Notes under the pieces: generated by a model
Seen by the model: only the letters and a program-made list of their open reading frames with translations
What the model was told of the DNA's origin: nothing
The model's database searches: none
Made by a program: the position numbers and the translations under genes
Assembly: GCF_033978795.1 (NCBI RefSeq)
Contig: NC_084615.1
Span: 24,604,479-24,668,478 of the forward strand
Origin: Nerophis ophidion
Lineage: Eukaryota > Chordata > Actinopteri > Syngnathiformes > Syngnathidae
Direction: 5' to 3'
DNA length: 64,000 nucleotides
In this document: in pieces, positions 10,509-20,275 of the stretch
Position numbering within the stretch: the first letter of the stretch is position 1
Layout of the letters: every line of letters begins with the position of its first letter

Positions 10509-12383
10509 CAGGGGTCTCAAACTCAATTTACCTGGGGGCCACTGAATGCAGAAACTAGGTGAGGCTGGGCCGCAAGAAAAGATTTCTTAAAAAATCCAAC
10601 ATGCACTTTTTAATGAATTCACCTTCTATGAATGGCTTTCCCCCCCTAGCTACATACTTGCCAATCCTCACGATTTTTCCGGGAGACTCCTGAATTTCAG
10701 TGCACCTCCCGACAATCTACCGGTGCAACCATTCTCCCGAATTTTTCCCAATTTTTACCCGGCCGACATTATTAAGGGCTGCCGTGACTGCACTGCCTTT
10801 AACGTCCTCTATAACAGTGGTTCTCAACCTTTTTTCAGTGATGTACCCCCTGTGAACATTTTTTTAATTCAAGTACCCCCTAATTAGAGCAAAGCATATT
10901 TGCTTGAAAAAAATAGATAAAGAAGTAAAATACAGCACTATGTCATCAGTTTCTGATTTATTAAATTTTATAACAGTGCAAAATATTGCTCATTTGAAGT
11001 GGTCTTTTTTGAACTATTTGCAAAAAAATAAAAAAAATAACTAAAAAACTTGTTGAAAAATAAACAAGTGATTCAATTATAAATAAAGATTTCTACACAT
11101 AGAAGTAATCATCAACTTAAAGTGCCCTCTTTGGGGATTGTAATAGAGATCCATCTGGATTCATGAACTTAATTCTAAACATTTCTTCACAAAAAAAGAA
11201 ATCTTTAACATCAATATTTATGGAACATGTCCACAAAAAGTCTAGCTGTCAATACTGAATGTTGGATTGTTGTATTATTTTTCCACAGTTTATGAACTTA
11301 CATTCATACTTCATTGACGTATTATTCAATAAACATATTTATAAAGGATTTATGAATTGCTGCTGTTTATTTTAGAATGTTTTTAATAAATCTCACTTGT
11401 CCCTTGGCATACCTTCAAGTACCTCCAGGGGTCCGCACACCCCCTAAAGAAGACTACTGCTCCACTACATGTCATCACGCACGCTTTTATATCACACAAC
11501 CAATGTGCAGGCTCTGTATCATGTTGTGTGAGACTTGTGCAGAACAACGTCAGTGGCTGCAAGACGTACTTGTTCAACAGCCATACAGGTCACACTGAGA
11601 GTGTCGTATAAACAACTTTAACACTGTTACAAATATGCGCTACACTGTGGACCCACACCAAACAAGAATGACAAACCCTTTTTGGGAGAATTTCCGCATC
11701 CTAACACAACTTAAACACAAGAGAACAAATACCCAGAACACTTTGCAGGGCTACAATATACAACACCTCAACCGACGCAAGTAGGTAGGGTGGGGGCATG
11801 GGGGTTGGGTGGTAGCAGGAGTGTGTATATTGTAGCCCGGAAGAGTTAGGTCTGCATGGGATTCTGGGTAATTGTTCTGGTGTGCTTTTATGTTGTGTTA
11901 CGATGCGAATGTTCTCCCGAAATGTGTTTGTCATTCTTGTTTGGTGTGGCTTCACAGTCTGGCACATATTTGTTACAGTGTTAAAAGTTTTTTTACGGCC
12001 ACCTCTAGTGTGACGTGTGTAGCTGTTCATCAAATATATCTTGCAATAACACACGTGCATCTCACATGGCCAGATGTAACATACAACTGGGCTTGCACGC
12101 TGTCAATTCAGTATGTAGGGGGCGCTAAAGGCAGTGCCATTATGGCACTCCCTGAATATTTTTGATCTGGTAAAAATTGACAGGGGCTTCGAGAGAATTG
12201 GTGCCCTGAATTTCAGGGGTCTCCCGGGAAAATTGGGGACGTTGGCACGCATGACCTATCAAGCACCGTTCATATTAAACCCACGGGCCGCTCCAACATT
12301 AAATTGTCATATCAAAGCGCGGGCCGCATAATAACGTCTCGCGGGCCGCAATTGGCCCGCAGGCCGCATGTTTGAGACCCCTG
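10509..12383. mobile_element. hAT-type fold-back element (CAGGGGTCTCAAAC)
   Basis: The ends are CAGGGGTCTCAAAC and GTTTGAGACCCCTG, flanked by perfect 8-bp duplications CTTTAGAG at 10501-10508 and 12384-12391. The body is largely an inverted repeat. Segment 10649-10810 is inverted against 12118-12260, and 11563-11783 is inverted against 11818-12060. The latter arms are two head-to-head copies of the module seen in the TAGAGATGTCC elements. A further MITE sits at 10815-11459. There is no coding capacity. Confidence 0.88.
10815..11459 (+). mobile_element. hAT-type MITE (GTTCTCAAC family), nested
   Basis: This starts CAGTGGTTCTCAACC and ends GACTACTG, in the orientation of the copies at 1-395 and 54244-54852. 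The flanks CTCTATAA and CTCCACTA match at six of eight bases, a plausible aged target duplication. It lies inside the fold-back element, which itself lies in a Tc1 copy. Confidence 0.8.
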
Positions 12384-12391
12384 CTTTAGAG

Positions 12392-12683
12392 ATTGATGTC
12401 GGTTTATGATACAGTGTCTAAGGGATCGAAGGTCACGGTCATTCAATGTTGGTTTCCGGCTATGCCGCTTACGTGTAGGGATTTCTCCAGTTTCTCTGAA
12501 CCTTTTCATGATATTATGGACCAAAAATGTTGAAATCCCTAAATTTCTTGCAATTGCACTTTGAGAAACGTTCTTAAACTGTTTGACTATTTGCTCACAC
12601 AGTTGTGGACAAAGTGGGTTACCTCGCCCCATCCTTTCTTGTGAAAGACTGAGCATTTTTTGAGAAGCTGTTTTTATACCCAA
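12392..12683 (-). pseudogene. Tc1-like transposase, N-terminal part
   Basis: This starts at Met 12683 (MGIKTASQKMLSLSQERMGR) and carries the DNA-binding helix-turn-helix region QSAIARNLGISTFLVHNIMK, followed by GEIPTRKRHSRKPTLND. The homologous reading frame stops at 12391, where the target duplication of the nested element begins. The frame runs on for a while into the inserted DNA by chance. Confidence 0.85.
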
Positions 12684-12996
12684 TCATGGCACCCAACTGT
12701 TCCCAATTAGCCTGCACACCTGTGGGATGTTACAAATAAGTGTTTGATGAGCATTCCTCAACTTTATCAGTATTTATTGCCACCTTTCACAACTTCTTTG
12801 TCACGTGTTGCTGGCATCAAATTCTAAAGTTAATGATTATTTGCAAAAAAAATAAAAGTTTATCAGTTTGAACATCAAATATGTTGTCTTTGTAGCATAT
12901 TCAACTGAATATGGGTTGAAAATATTTTTAAATCATTGTATTCCGTTTATATTTACATCTAACACAATTTCCCAACTCATATGGAAACGCAGTTTG

Positions 12997-13493
12997 CACA
13001 ATGTCTTGGCTGTGAAGAACAAATCTCAGACGGACGCGTGCAACCTGCCAGTCTGATGCTGTTTCATCATGATGTGCCATGAGAAGTATTCATTTCATGT
13101 TTACCTGAAGTACAACACTGACATCAACACTGTTGCTGCTTGTGCAGATTCACTTCCGGATCGGATGGGATCAAAAAAACATCATTTATTCAAAGTTTTC
13201 ACATCATATGTGTGCTAATGTTTCTGCTGGTATTCCCTTTTTTCATGATATATCCACTTTTTTTATGGCAAGTTGCCCTGTTGTCACTAATTAGTCTTCA
13301 GCTTTAGTGCTTCTTTAACAAAACTGGCTAATTATTCCCAGGAATCAAAACACTGGGAGCCAGTTCTAACCAAGAACCGGTTTTCGATTACCATCCCCAA
13401 TCAATTCTAATGGCTTCGGAAGCTTCTAGCTGACCAAAACATCAAAAATATCTGCTGCCTCCTTCCGCCTAAAAGACACTAATTTGTCTACAC
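12997..13493. other. gopc intron, no gene seen
   Basis: Intronic sequence between two transposons. Apart from short AT-rich runs I recognise nothing. Confidence 0.45.
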
Positions 13494-13899
13494 CAGTGGT
13501 TCTTAACCTGGGTTCGATCGAACCCTAGTAGTTCGGTGAGTCGTCCTCAGGGGTTCGGCGGAGCCTCCACCGCGAAGGTCAAGACACACCCGACTCATCG
13601 TGTAAATAAAAACTTCTCCCTATCAGTGTTATTATGGCTACCCCAAAATAATGTTCCCTCTAATGTTCCATCTGATTTGCAGGTGTGTAATTAGTTGTGA
13701 GTTCATGCACTGTGTTGGTTTTGTTCTTTGAACAAGGTGATGTTCATGCAGGGTTCATTTTGTGCACCAGTAAAAAAATATATAACTTTGTCTTGAATTT
13801 GAATTTTTTTTTTTTTAATTTTTCACTAAAGAAGGGTTCGGTGAATGCGCATATAAAACTGGTGGGGTTTGGTACCTCCAACAAGGTTGAGAACCACTG
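13494..13899. mobile_element. hAT-type MITE with GTCTACAC duplication
   Basis: The element starts CAGTGGTTCTTAACC and ends GGTTGAGAACCACTG. It is 406 bp long and flanked by perfect 8-bp copies of GTCTACAC at 13486-13493 and 13900-13907. It is related in its termini, but not in its body, to the GTTCTCAAC MITEs. It ends 81 bases before a gopc exon. Confidence 0.92.
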
Positions 13900-13980
13900 G
13901 TCTACACTGTTATGCAGATGATAAAAATGTGATCGCTAGATCTCATCTGTTTTGCAAATATTTGTGGTATTTAATTCCAG

Positions 13981-14146
13981 GGTGCAACAGATCCAGTTAC
14001 TGGGCCGTGATATGAAAGGGCCGGCACACGACAAGTTGTGGAACCAATTGGAAGCTGAGATCCACCTTCACCGCCACAAAACTGTCATCCGAGCATGCAG
14101 GGGGCGCAATGATCCAAAGAAACCACTTCCCTCGCCTGTTGGACAT
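13981..14146 (+). CDS. gopc: gopc exon: linker after coiled coil
   Basis: Following TTAATTCCAG, the first base completes the Arg codon left open by the previous exon. The exon encodes QQIQLLGRDMKGPAHDKLWN and then LEAEIHLHRHKTVIRACRGR, both strongly conserved in GOPC. It ends in phase 0 at GGACAT|GTGGGT. The segment connects the coiled coil to the PDZ domain. Confidence 0.95.
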
Positions 14147-14216
14147 GTGGGTATCGGCAGTTTTGACATTGTCACTTCTGAATCCTGCTTTTGAAGCGGA
14201 GGTCTTGTGATTGTAG

Positions 14217-14312
14217 GACACAGACATGCTGAAGAAAAGTCAAGGAGTGGGTCCTATCAGGAAGGTGTCCCTAGTCAAAGAGGACCATGAAGGTCTGGGG
14301 ATCTCCATCACG
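14217..14312 (+). CDS. gopc: gopc exon: start of PDZ domain
   Basis: Thirty-two codons in phase 0 at both ends, bounded by GTAG|GAC and ACG|GTGAGC. It encodes KKSQGVGPIRKVSLVKEDHE and then GLGISIT. GLGI is the carboxylate-binding loop of the PDZ domain, the part that grips the C-terminal group of target proteins. The intron before it is only 70 bases long. Confidence 0.95.
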
Positions 14313-14907
14313 GTGAGCATACCTAACCAGAAATAGAATATATGAGTCTGAGTCCTGTTGGATCAGCTAAGAATTACACTGGAGGGTCTCAGAGGGTCTT
14401 TATTTCTGTTAACATATTAAGATCAAGGTTGAAAGGTCCATCAGATCACAAAAGCACATGAAAAGGCACATCTGAAGTTTGCCAAACTTTTGGATGAGAC
14501 CAGCTTGGGAGAACCGGATATGTGGTCAGATGAGACATGAGAGGCGAATTTGAGCCATCAACTTGACTCACCGTGTTTGGAGGTACAAACACTGTGAATC
14601 TGAGCCCTAAGTCACCATCTTGTCTGCATTGAGGGACCAATGAATGGAGCCTTGTATTGTAAACTCAACTCTGAAGATTTGGCACACACTCCTGATCCAA
14701 ACTAATAAGATCAGTTGAAAGATTTTAAGCATTTACATTTTGCATTGTTGGATCTTAAGAAGGTCCTAAGTAGAGCTTAGTGCAAGAAGAAGAAATGGGA
14801 GTGAGACAATATGTTGAGTGAGTATTTTATTGCCAACGAGCATTAAACTGAAATATGCTCTTGATCAACTTGATTGAAAGTGTAAGATCAAAGCTAAAAA
14901 AAAAAAA
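14313..14907. other. gopc intron, no gene seen
   Basis: This is the first part of a 3.7-kb gopc intron. I see no repeat or exon that I can name. Confidence 0.45.
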
Positions 14908-15822
14908 TCACCTCAGAAGTTGGTTTTCCGCTTGCTTGATGCCAGTGTTTCTAGTTAGTGGGAATGTTGCTCCAATCCACTGGAGTCCATTTTTGTAAAC
15001 TTCCTTTTCCATCCATTCCCAACTGTTCCCAATTGGATTTATATCAGGTGCACTCAAGATGGTCCAAAAGTTACATTTAAAAATACCAATGATTGTCACA
15101 CACACACTAGGTGTGGTGAAATTTGTCCTCTGCATTTGACCCATCCCCTTGATCACCCCCTGGGAGTTGAGCGGAGCAGTGGGCAGCAGCAGTGCCGCGC
15201 CCGGGAATCATTTTTGGTCATTTAACCCCAAATTCCAACCCTTGATGCTGAGTGCCAAGCAGGGAGGTAATGGGTCCCATTTTTATAGTCTTTGGTATGA
15301 CTCAGCCGGGGTTTGAACTCACAACCTGCCAATCTCAGGGCGGACACTCTAACCACTAGGCCACTGAGTAGTTTAAAGAGAGATGTTATTCCTATGGAAG
15401 AAGTCCTTGGTCAGGCGAGCATTGTGAACTGCAGCGTTGTTGGAAAAGCAGTCTTTACCAGTCATGAGGAATGTTTCCTGCAACATCTCCACATAGCCAG
15501 CAGCCGTACGACACGCTTGCTCAACCTGAAACTCCATGAAAGGAACAAGAACCCAGGTCCTGATGGCGCCTCCACCGTGCCCAGCAAAAAACATCCCAGG
15601 TGGGATCTCCTTGTCATGCCTGTAATGTTGGGAGCCGTCAGGACCGCCAAAATTAGATGTTTTCTCATCAGAGAATTCCATGTTTGGTGTTCTCGTGCAT
15701 ATTTTAAACGGGCAATTTTTGTGGCATTGAAAGAGATTTCGCCTTCGTAGATGTTTTGGTCTTAAGACCCTTCTCTCACAGATGCCGTCTGATGGTTGTA
15801 CTGCACTCTGCACCTGTAACAA
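14908..15822 (-). pseudogene. Tc1-like transposase fragments split by a SINE
   Basis: On the - strand the part 15822-15373 shows a Tc1-type catalytic domain: FSDEKTSNFGGPDGSQHYRH (first Asp), MFFAGHGGGAIRTWV and TAAGYVEMLQETFLMT, then NNAAVHNARLTKDFFHRNNI near the second Asp position. The frame resumes beyond the SINE at 15070-14908 with DINPIGNSWEWMEKEVYKNG, where the usual IEN Glu has become Gly. No inverted repeats were found, so this is a decayed fragment. Confidence 0.75.
15082..15372 (-). mobile_element. tRNA-derived SINE (second family)
   Basis: On the - strand this begins with a tRNA-like head, GGCCTAGTGGTTAGAGTGTC (A box), followed by GGTTGTGAGTTCAAACCCCG (B box). It ends in a (GT)n-containing tail 'caatcattggtatt'. 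The + strand copy at 28424-28735 is the same family. It separates the two halves of a Tc1 transposase remnant. Confidence 0.85.
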
Positions 15823-15991
15823 CCTTCATTTGGATCGTCCATGTTTTGATGGACGACCAATCGGAACAAACATAAGAGAAAAATCTTTTTTGCCTTCGCC
15901 AACACAAGATCCTGTGTGAATGAATACCTGGCAGAAAATGACATGACATTGTACATTCTTGGCATTCACTCGATGAGCTTCAAGCACACCT
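15823..15991. other. Tc1-type MITE fragment and unassigned sequence
   Basis: The last part, 15952-15991, reads 'cttggcattcactcgatgag' and 'cttcaagcacacct', which is the middle of the Tc1-type MITE also seen at 21364 and 24398. The part before it is not assigned. Confidence 0.55.
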
Positions 15992-16675
15992 CTCCCGTCC
16001 AAAGGCAAAACCTAGTAACTCACTTCTAGCTGATTTTGAGAAAACAAAGGAAAACCAATCTATCTTGACACTGTCTTACAAAGATCTACAAAGTCATCAA
16101 ACGTACAGATGTTTTCTTGAGCTTTCATTTTCTTGCCGATTGAGCCATAGATTGAATCTGCTCTCATGAACGTGTGCCCTTTCTCCAGATATTTTATCAC
16201 AATCTCGGGTGGGCCCCATTCTGCGTTTGCACATTGGGCAAGAGCCGTGTACAGCGTCCAGTTTTTATTTTGACCTCCACAGTTATCTGCCCAAAAGAGT
16301 ATGCAATGGGAAGAATCAAGAACAATACTTTTAATGAAGGTCCTTGCAACGTCCTGGGCCAATCTTCCAAATATCCCCTCGTGCCATAATATCACATAAT
16401 CAGGTTGACCGTCGGCCCCCAATCGTGCAAATGTCTCATTAAAGACAATAAGGCGACTGACAAAGAAGCTCCGATTGGTCCCTTGAGATACTAGGTTTTT
16501 CTGTTGTATCTACGCGGTTGTGTGGTAGTTGCTAGGTCCTGCCATGCGCGTAACAGCTTACTTACGAAACAAATTACAATATCGCATACACTAATATCAC
16601 CTAGGAACTCCAAAATTATTATCAGCTCAGTTTTGACCAAAATTGAGTTACTGGGTTTTGCCTTTAGAACGGGAG
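15992..16675 (-). mobile_element. Short DNA element with DUF7869-like remnant
   Basis: The left end CTCCCGTCCAAAGGCAAAAC and the inverse of the right end, CTCCCGTTCTAAAGGCAAAA, form terminal repeats of about 31 bp that continue to GTAACTCA. The 4-bp sequence ACCT is present on each side (15988-15991, 16676-16679), and removing one copy rebuilds an uninterrupted Tc1-type MITE. The interior, on the - strand at 16422-16060, encodes a 120-codon remnant with HCILFWADNCGGQNKNWTLY and YLEKGHTFMRADSIYGS. This resembles, from memory, the DUF7869 group of transposon-associated proteins. The full protein is absent, so this is a deleted derivative. Confidence 0.75.
16060..16422 (-). pseudogene. DUF7869-like protein fragment
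   Basis: An open frame of 120 codons. The recognisable pattern is an aromatic residue, then ADNCGGQNKN, then about 30 residues later KGHTFMRADS, then a basic helix and ICTFDDFVDLCKT. In DUF7869 proteins the equivalent Asp/Ser-rich strand is a likely part of an RNase H-like (DDE-type) core. That is an inference from motif shape. The frame ends at TGA and the N-terminal two thirds are missing. It is bounded by the terminal repeats of the element at 15992-16675. Confidence 0.6.
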
Positions 16676-16679
16676 ACCT

Positions 16680-16947
16680 GTGAAGTGAAAACCATTTCAG
16701 GTGACTACCTCTTGAGTGAATGCCAAGAGTGTGCAAAGCAGTAATCAGAGCAAAGTGTGTCTATTTTGAAGAAACTAGAATATAAAACATGTTTTCAGTT
16801 ATTTCAACTTTTTTTTGTTAAGTACGTACGTAACTGCGTTAATTCATAGTTTTGATGCCCTCAGTGACAATCTACTATCTAAATAGTCATGAAAATAAAT
16901 AAAACCCATTGAATGAGAAGTGGTGTCCAACTTTTTGGCCTGTACTG
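16680..16947. mobile_element. Tc1-type MITE, right end
   Basis: The sequence runs from 'gtgaagtgaaaacc' to 'ccaactttttggcctgtactg', with TA following. It is the inverse of the left end at 24398 and 21364. Together with 15952-15991 it is one MITE copy interrupted by the element at 15992-16675. Confidence 0.82.
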
Positions 16948-16982
16948 TAAATTTTTGTAAACATTTTGGCTATCTTTTTTTG

Positions 16983-16987
<5 letters not shown>

Positions 16988-17056
<69 letters not shown>
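16988..17056. repeat. (TA)n microsatellite
   Basis: About 34 uninterrupted TA units in a gopc intron. Confidence 0.98.
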
Positions 17057-17059
<3 letters not shown>

Positions 17060-18058
17060 TACAAAAATCTCATATATGTTTTAATTTCAGTTTAATGCTT
17101 GTTTTCAATAACTCAAATGTTTACGGCTTACTCCCATTTCTTCTTTTTGTGTGCTGAAGCTGTATTTCAGAACCTAATATCCAACAGTGCATGATGTAAA
17201 TTTCTGCCATTTTTCAACTGGTCTTCAAATTTTGAACAAAAGTGTAACATTGTGTGTGTGTTCTGGCAATGCTTACTTAATGGGGACATCGCTCTATTTA
17301 CACAGTCACCTTTAGGGGACCTCTGATGGTATGGGGACAAAAAAAAAACAGGTCCCCTAAGGGGAACCCTTTTTAAATGATAGTCAGATCCATTCTGAAG
17401 ATGCCTAAGTAAAAAGTGAAACATTTGTTATCCTGGCATTAATAGCACTATGATTCTGTATGATATCCATCCTTAGTTAAAACTAATATATTTTTCCAAA
17501 AACAAAATCTGGTTTAGTGTTCCTAAAGATGCCATTTTCATACAGCATGATTATAAAAAATTATTACCTTAAAGTATGATTCACATTCAGAATTGTCCAT
17601 CCTTCTATATATGGTAGTTGGAGTTGCAGACGACTTCATCATGCTAAAGAGCAGTTTTCAGTAATGTCACAGAAGATGCAGGGTTTGCTTTAACATTTAA
17701 GTGGTGAAACTTCCTATAGGACAGGACAGCTGTTGTGCTGTATTCTGAGATCATTTAATTTGAACTTTTTTTTTAAATGGTCCTCACCTACAAATTTGTG
17801 TGAATTATGCCAAATTATTAAAATTTTGTCCCCATGAACCATATTAACTCTTTTTTCCTCAAGGTCCGCAGGAAGCATGATCAGCACAGTGCTTCATCAA
17901 TCCAGAGATTTAAAGATGTGTATGAGCTAACTGGCTAACTATTTTACCTCATTTTTTTATGCCTCCACAACTTGTAGAAAGGGTGGTCTCCACAAGTGAT
18001 GGATCAAAAACTTGGTTCCCATTCCAACTGATAACCAGTATGTGTGTGTGTGTTTTAG
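17057..18058. other. gopc intron with one small hairpin
   Basis: TTAGGGGACCT at 17312-17322 pairs with AGGTCCCCTAA at 17350-17360 across a loop of 27 bases. The surrounding 200 bases (17200-17420) look like a dispersed repeat by composition, but no second copy is present here to confirm it. Nothing else was recognised. Confidence 0.4.
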
Positions 18059-18223
18059 GGGGGAAAGGAGCACGGTGTTCCTATTCTCATCTCCGAGATC
18101 CACCCAGGCCAGCCTGCTGACAGATGTGGTGGTTTGCATGTTGGAGACGCCGTCTTGGCGGTTAACAGCATTAACCTGAGAGACGCCAAACACAAGGAGG
18201 CTGTCACCATTCTCTCCCAGCAG
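18059..18223 (+). CDS. gopc: gopc exon: core of PDZ domain
   Basis: The exon follows TGTTTTAG and encodes GGKEHGVPILISEIHPGQPA, DRCGGLHVGDAVLAVNSINL and RDAKHKEAVTILSQQ, the central strands and helices of the PDZ fold. It is 55 codons, phase 0 at both ends, and ends CAG|GTATCG. The acceptor tract is partly a TG repeat (18040-18052), which may lower its pyrimidine content. Confidence 0.96.
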
Positions 18224-18305
18224 GTATCGCCCGTTCACTTGCATGCACAGGACACATACACATACTTTTCTCCCAAGCCATCTTTGCCTTTCTTTTCCAT
18301 ACCAG

Positions 18306-18471
18306 TCGGGGCAGATCGAGTTCGAAGTGGTGTACGTGGCTCCAGAGGTCGACAGCGATGACGAGAACGTGGAGTATGAAGATGACAACGGCCATCGCTA
18401 CAGACTCTACCTGGATGAGCTGGAGGAGAACGACAATGGGCCGCCTAATGGTGGCTCAGCATCGTTACAAG
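18306..18471 (+). CDS. gopc: gopc exon: end of PDZ domain and acidic stretch
   Basis: This encodes IEFEVVYVAPEVDSDDENVE followed by RYRLYLDELE, the closing strand of the PDZ domain and the conserved acidic block after it. It ends in phase 1 at CAAG|GTGTGT. The 82-base intron before it is short. The stretch EENDNGPPNGGSASLQ after LDELE differs from my memory of the mammalian protein. Confidence 0.95.
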
Positions 18472-18648
18472 GTGTGTCCATATTAACACCCATAAAGTGA
18501 TGGATCGATGTCGCCGAAGCACAATACTACAATCGATGCTACTAATGATATTATTATTATAAAAACAAATGTGACTATATTTAAGTGACAAAACAACTTT
18601 TTTCTACCTTTTACTTGCTGTCAAAAACATTTACAATGTCGTCCTTGG

Positions 18649-18889
18649 GCAGTTTAGCTCGGTTGGTAGAGCGGCCGTGCCAGCAACTTGAGGGTTGCAG
18701 GTTCGATTCCCGCTTCCGCCATCCTAGTCACTGCTGTTGTGTCCTTGGGCAAGACACTTTACCCACCTGCTCCCAGAGCCACCCACACTGGTTTGAATGT
18801 AACTTAGATATTGGGTTTCACTATGTAAAGCGCTTTGAGTCACTAGAGAAAAAGCGCTATATAAATATAATTCACTTCACTTCACTTCG
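18649..18889 (+). mobile_element. tRNA-derived SINE
   Basis: This begins with TTTAGCTCGGTTGGTAGAGC (A box region) and GGGTTGCAGGTTCGATTCCC (B box region). It ends 'gcgctatataaatataattc' with a CACTT repeat. Orientation is the same as gopc, in its last intron. Confidence 0.88.
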
Positions 18890-18926
18890 TCAATGTACCG
18901 TGTTTTCCGGACTGTACAATGCAACG

Positions 18927-19552
18927 TAGTGATGTCCAATAATATTTGACTGCCGATAAAAGCTTTAAAATGTAGTACCGGAAATTATCGGTTTCAAGAA
19001 GTAAAATGTATGACTTTTTTTTAAAACGCCGCTGTACGGAGGGGTACAGGGAGAAGTACAGAGCAGTTGTGTCACCCAGTCATACTTGCCAACCCTCCCG
19101 ATTTTCCCGGGAGATTCCCGAATTTCAGTGCCCTTCCCGAAAATCTCCCGGGGCAACCATTCTCCGGACTTCCACCCAGACAACAATCTTGGGTCGTGCC
19201 TTAAAGGCACTACCTTTGCGTGTCGGCCCAATCACATAATATCTACAGCTTTTCACACACACAAGTGAATGCAATGCATACTTGGTCAACAGCCATACAG
19301 GTCACACTGAAGGTGGCCGTATAAACAACTTAAACACTGTTACAAATATGCGCCACACTGTGAACCTACACCAACCAAGATTGACAAACACATTCAGGGA
19401 GAACATCCGCACCGTAACTAAACATAAACACAACAGAACAAATGCCCAGACACCCTTGCAGCACTAACTCTTCCAGGACGCTACAATATACACCCCCCGC
19501 TACCTCCTACCCCCCACCCCCGCCCACTTCAACCTCCTCATGCTCTCTGACA
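18927..19552 (-). mobile_element. TAGAGATGTCC element, truncated, in last gopc intron
   Basis: The terminus TAGTGATGTCCAATAATATT matches the right end of the TAGAGATGTCC family read backwards (compare 33471). The CTCCCGATTTTCCCGGGAGA segment follows at 19095-19150, and then the shared module (19262-19500, reversed). The copy breaks off near 19552, within 22 bases of the acceptor of the last gopc exon, so the upstream region of that exon is transposon-derived. Confidence 0.82.
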
Positions 19553-19573
19553 AAGGTGTGTTTTCTCCCTCAG

Positions 19574-19692
19574 CTGCTCTGGAGAAGATGTCAGTGAACA
19601 AGAGTGCGGAGAACGGCGATGCAGGACTCTGCAGCGAGACGCCATCAGAGGAGACTCCCTCCATGCCTCCCGACGCTCAGACCTCCTCGTAG
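19574..19692 (+). CDS. gopc: gopc last coding exon
   Basis: After TTTTCTCCCTCAG the frame continues as ALEKMSVNKSAENGDAGLCS and ETPSEETPSMPPDAQTSS and stops at TAG (19690-19692). The acidic, Ser/Thr-rich tail fits the GOPC C-terminus in composition, but it is shorter than and unlike the mammalian tail. The pyrimidine tract is good, and phase 2 plus 1 fits the preceding exon. Confidence 0.88.
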
Positions 19693-20275
19693 AAGACGAC
19701 CGGGTGCGCAGCATGCAGGAGTTGTATTGTGCAAATTCAAGTACTGAATCCACACGCAGAAGCAGTATGTCGTCCTTCCTTCTCTGTCCATGTTTAACAG
19801 GGACATTAAAGGGTTTGCACGGGTTTGGACAGGAAGTTTACCTAGCGCAGGGTCTTGATTGTCTGGCATGGTTATTGTGCTGAGGACCTAGCAAAGAGAC
19901 CACATGGTCATACTCCCACAAGGCCACTCGTACTGCTGGCCGCCACTCAAAATGATCATCACGAGGGATCTATTCTATTATGCTCTTTTACTTCTCTGAC
20001 TTTAGGGGTTGTTTGGAGTCTTACTTGGAGTCGCCCCGATAATTGGTAGCCGTTAAACTACTTGTGAGGGAAGTAATTGGATCATTTAAGTAACACGTCT
20101 TTTTAAACACTTTAGTGTGCTGCAGGTTTGACTTTAGGGTATTTTTAAGCTTTCATATTATATTTCTATGATAGATTGTGTTGGTTAGTATTAATCATCT
20201 ACAGGGAGTGGTTTTGTTAGTCACTACTTTGCGTGGACGACAGTGGAACCATATTTGGGTAGAGCGGAATATTTG
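19693..20275 (+). other. gopc: Probable gopc 3' UTR
   Basis: Sequence after the gopc stop with no recognisable repeat. ATTAAA at 19805-19810 is a possible weak polyadenylation signal. The true 3' end cannot be fixed from sequence alone. Confidence 0.5.

Larger units (their letters stand above)
9509..12996 (-). mobile_element. Tc1-like transposon split by a nested element
   Basis: The outer inverted repeats are CAAAACCTGTTTCCATAT at 9509 and ATATGGAAACGCAGTTTG ending at 12996. Longer inner inverted repeats carry 'aatcattgtattccgtttat' on the right, matched inverted near 9550-9575 on the left. The transposase reads on the - strand: the N-terminus lies at 12683-12392 and the C-terminus at 10500-9730. 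A 1.9-kb element at 10509-12383 separates them and duplicated CTTTAGAG. A sister copy lies at 44771-46053. Confidence 0.88.
1532..19692 (+). other. gopc: gopc gene, 3' part (six coding exons)
   Basis: Golgi-associated PDZ and coiled-coil motif-containing protein (also called PIST, CAL or FIG) is a peripheral trans-Golgi protein. In mammals its coiled coil binds golgin-160, syntaxin-6 and the small GTPase TC10, and its PDZ domain binds C-terminal tails such as that of CFTR and sends them to lysosomes. Six exons at 1532-1707, 13981-14146, 14217-14312, 18059-18223, 18306-18471 and 19574-19692 join in frame across GT-AG introns to 295 codons plus TAG. The order is the end of the coiled coil, the linker, the PDZ domain and an acidic tail. 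The N-terminal exons are missing because the window starts within the gene. The gene is convergent with cep85l. Identity is nearly certain from the long conserved stretches. Confidence 0.95.

Noticed and set aside
18649..18730. Possible tRNA gene (A and B boxes)
   Set aside because: The tRNA-like head continues into a SINE body with a simple-repeat tail and does not fold as a complete tRNA by eye. The same applies to 8813, 15082, 27651, 28424 and 33078.
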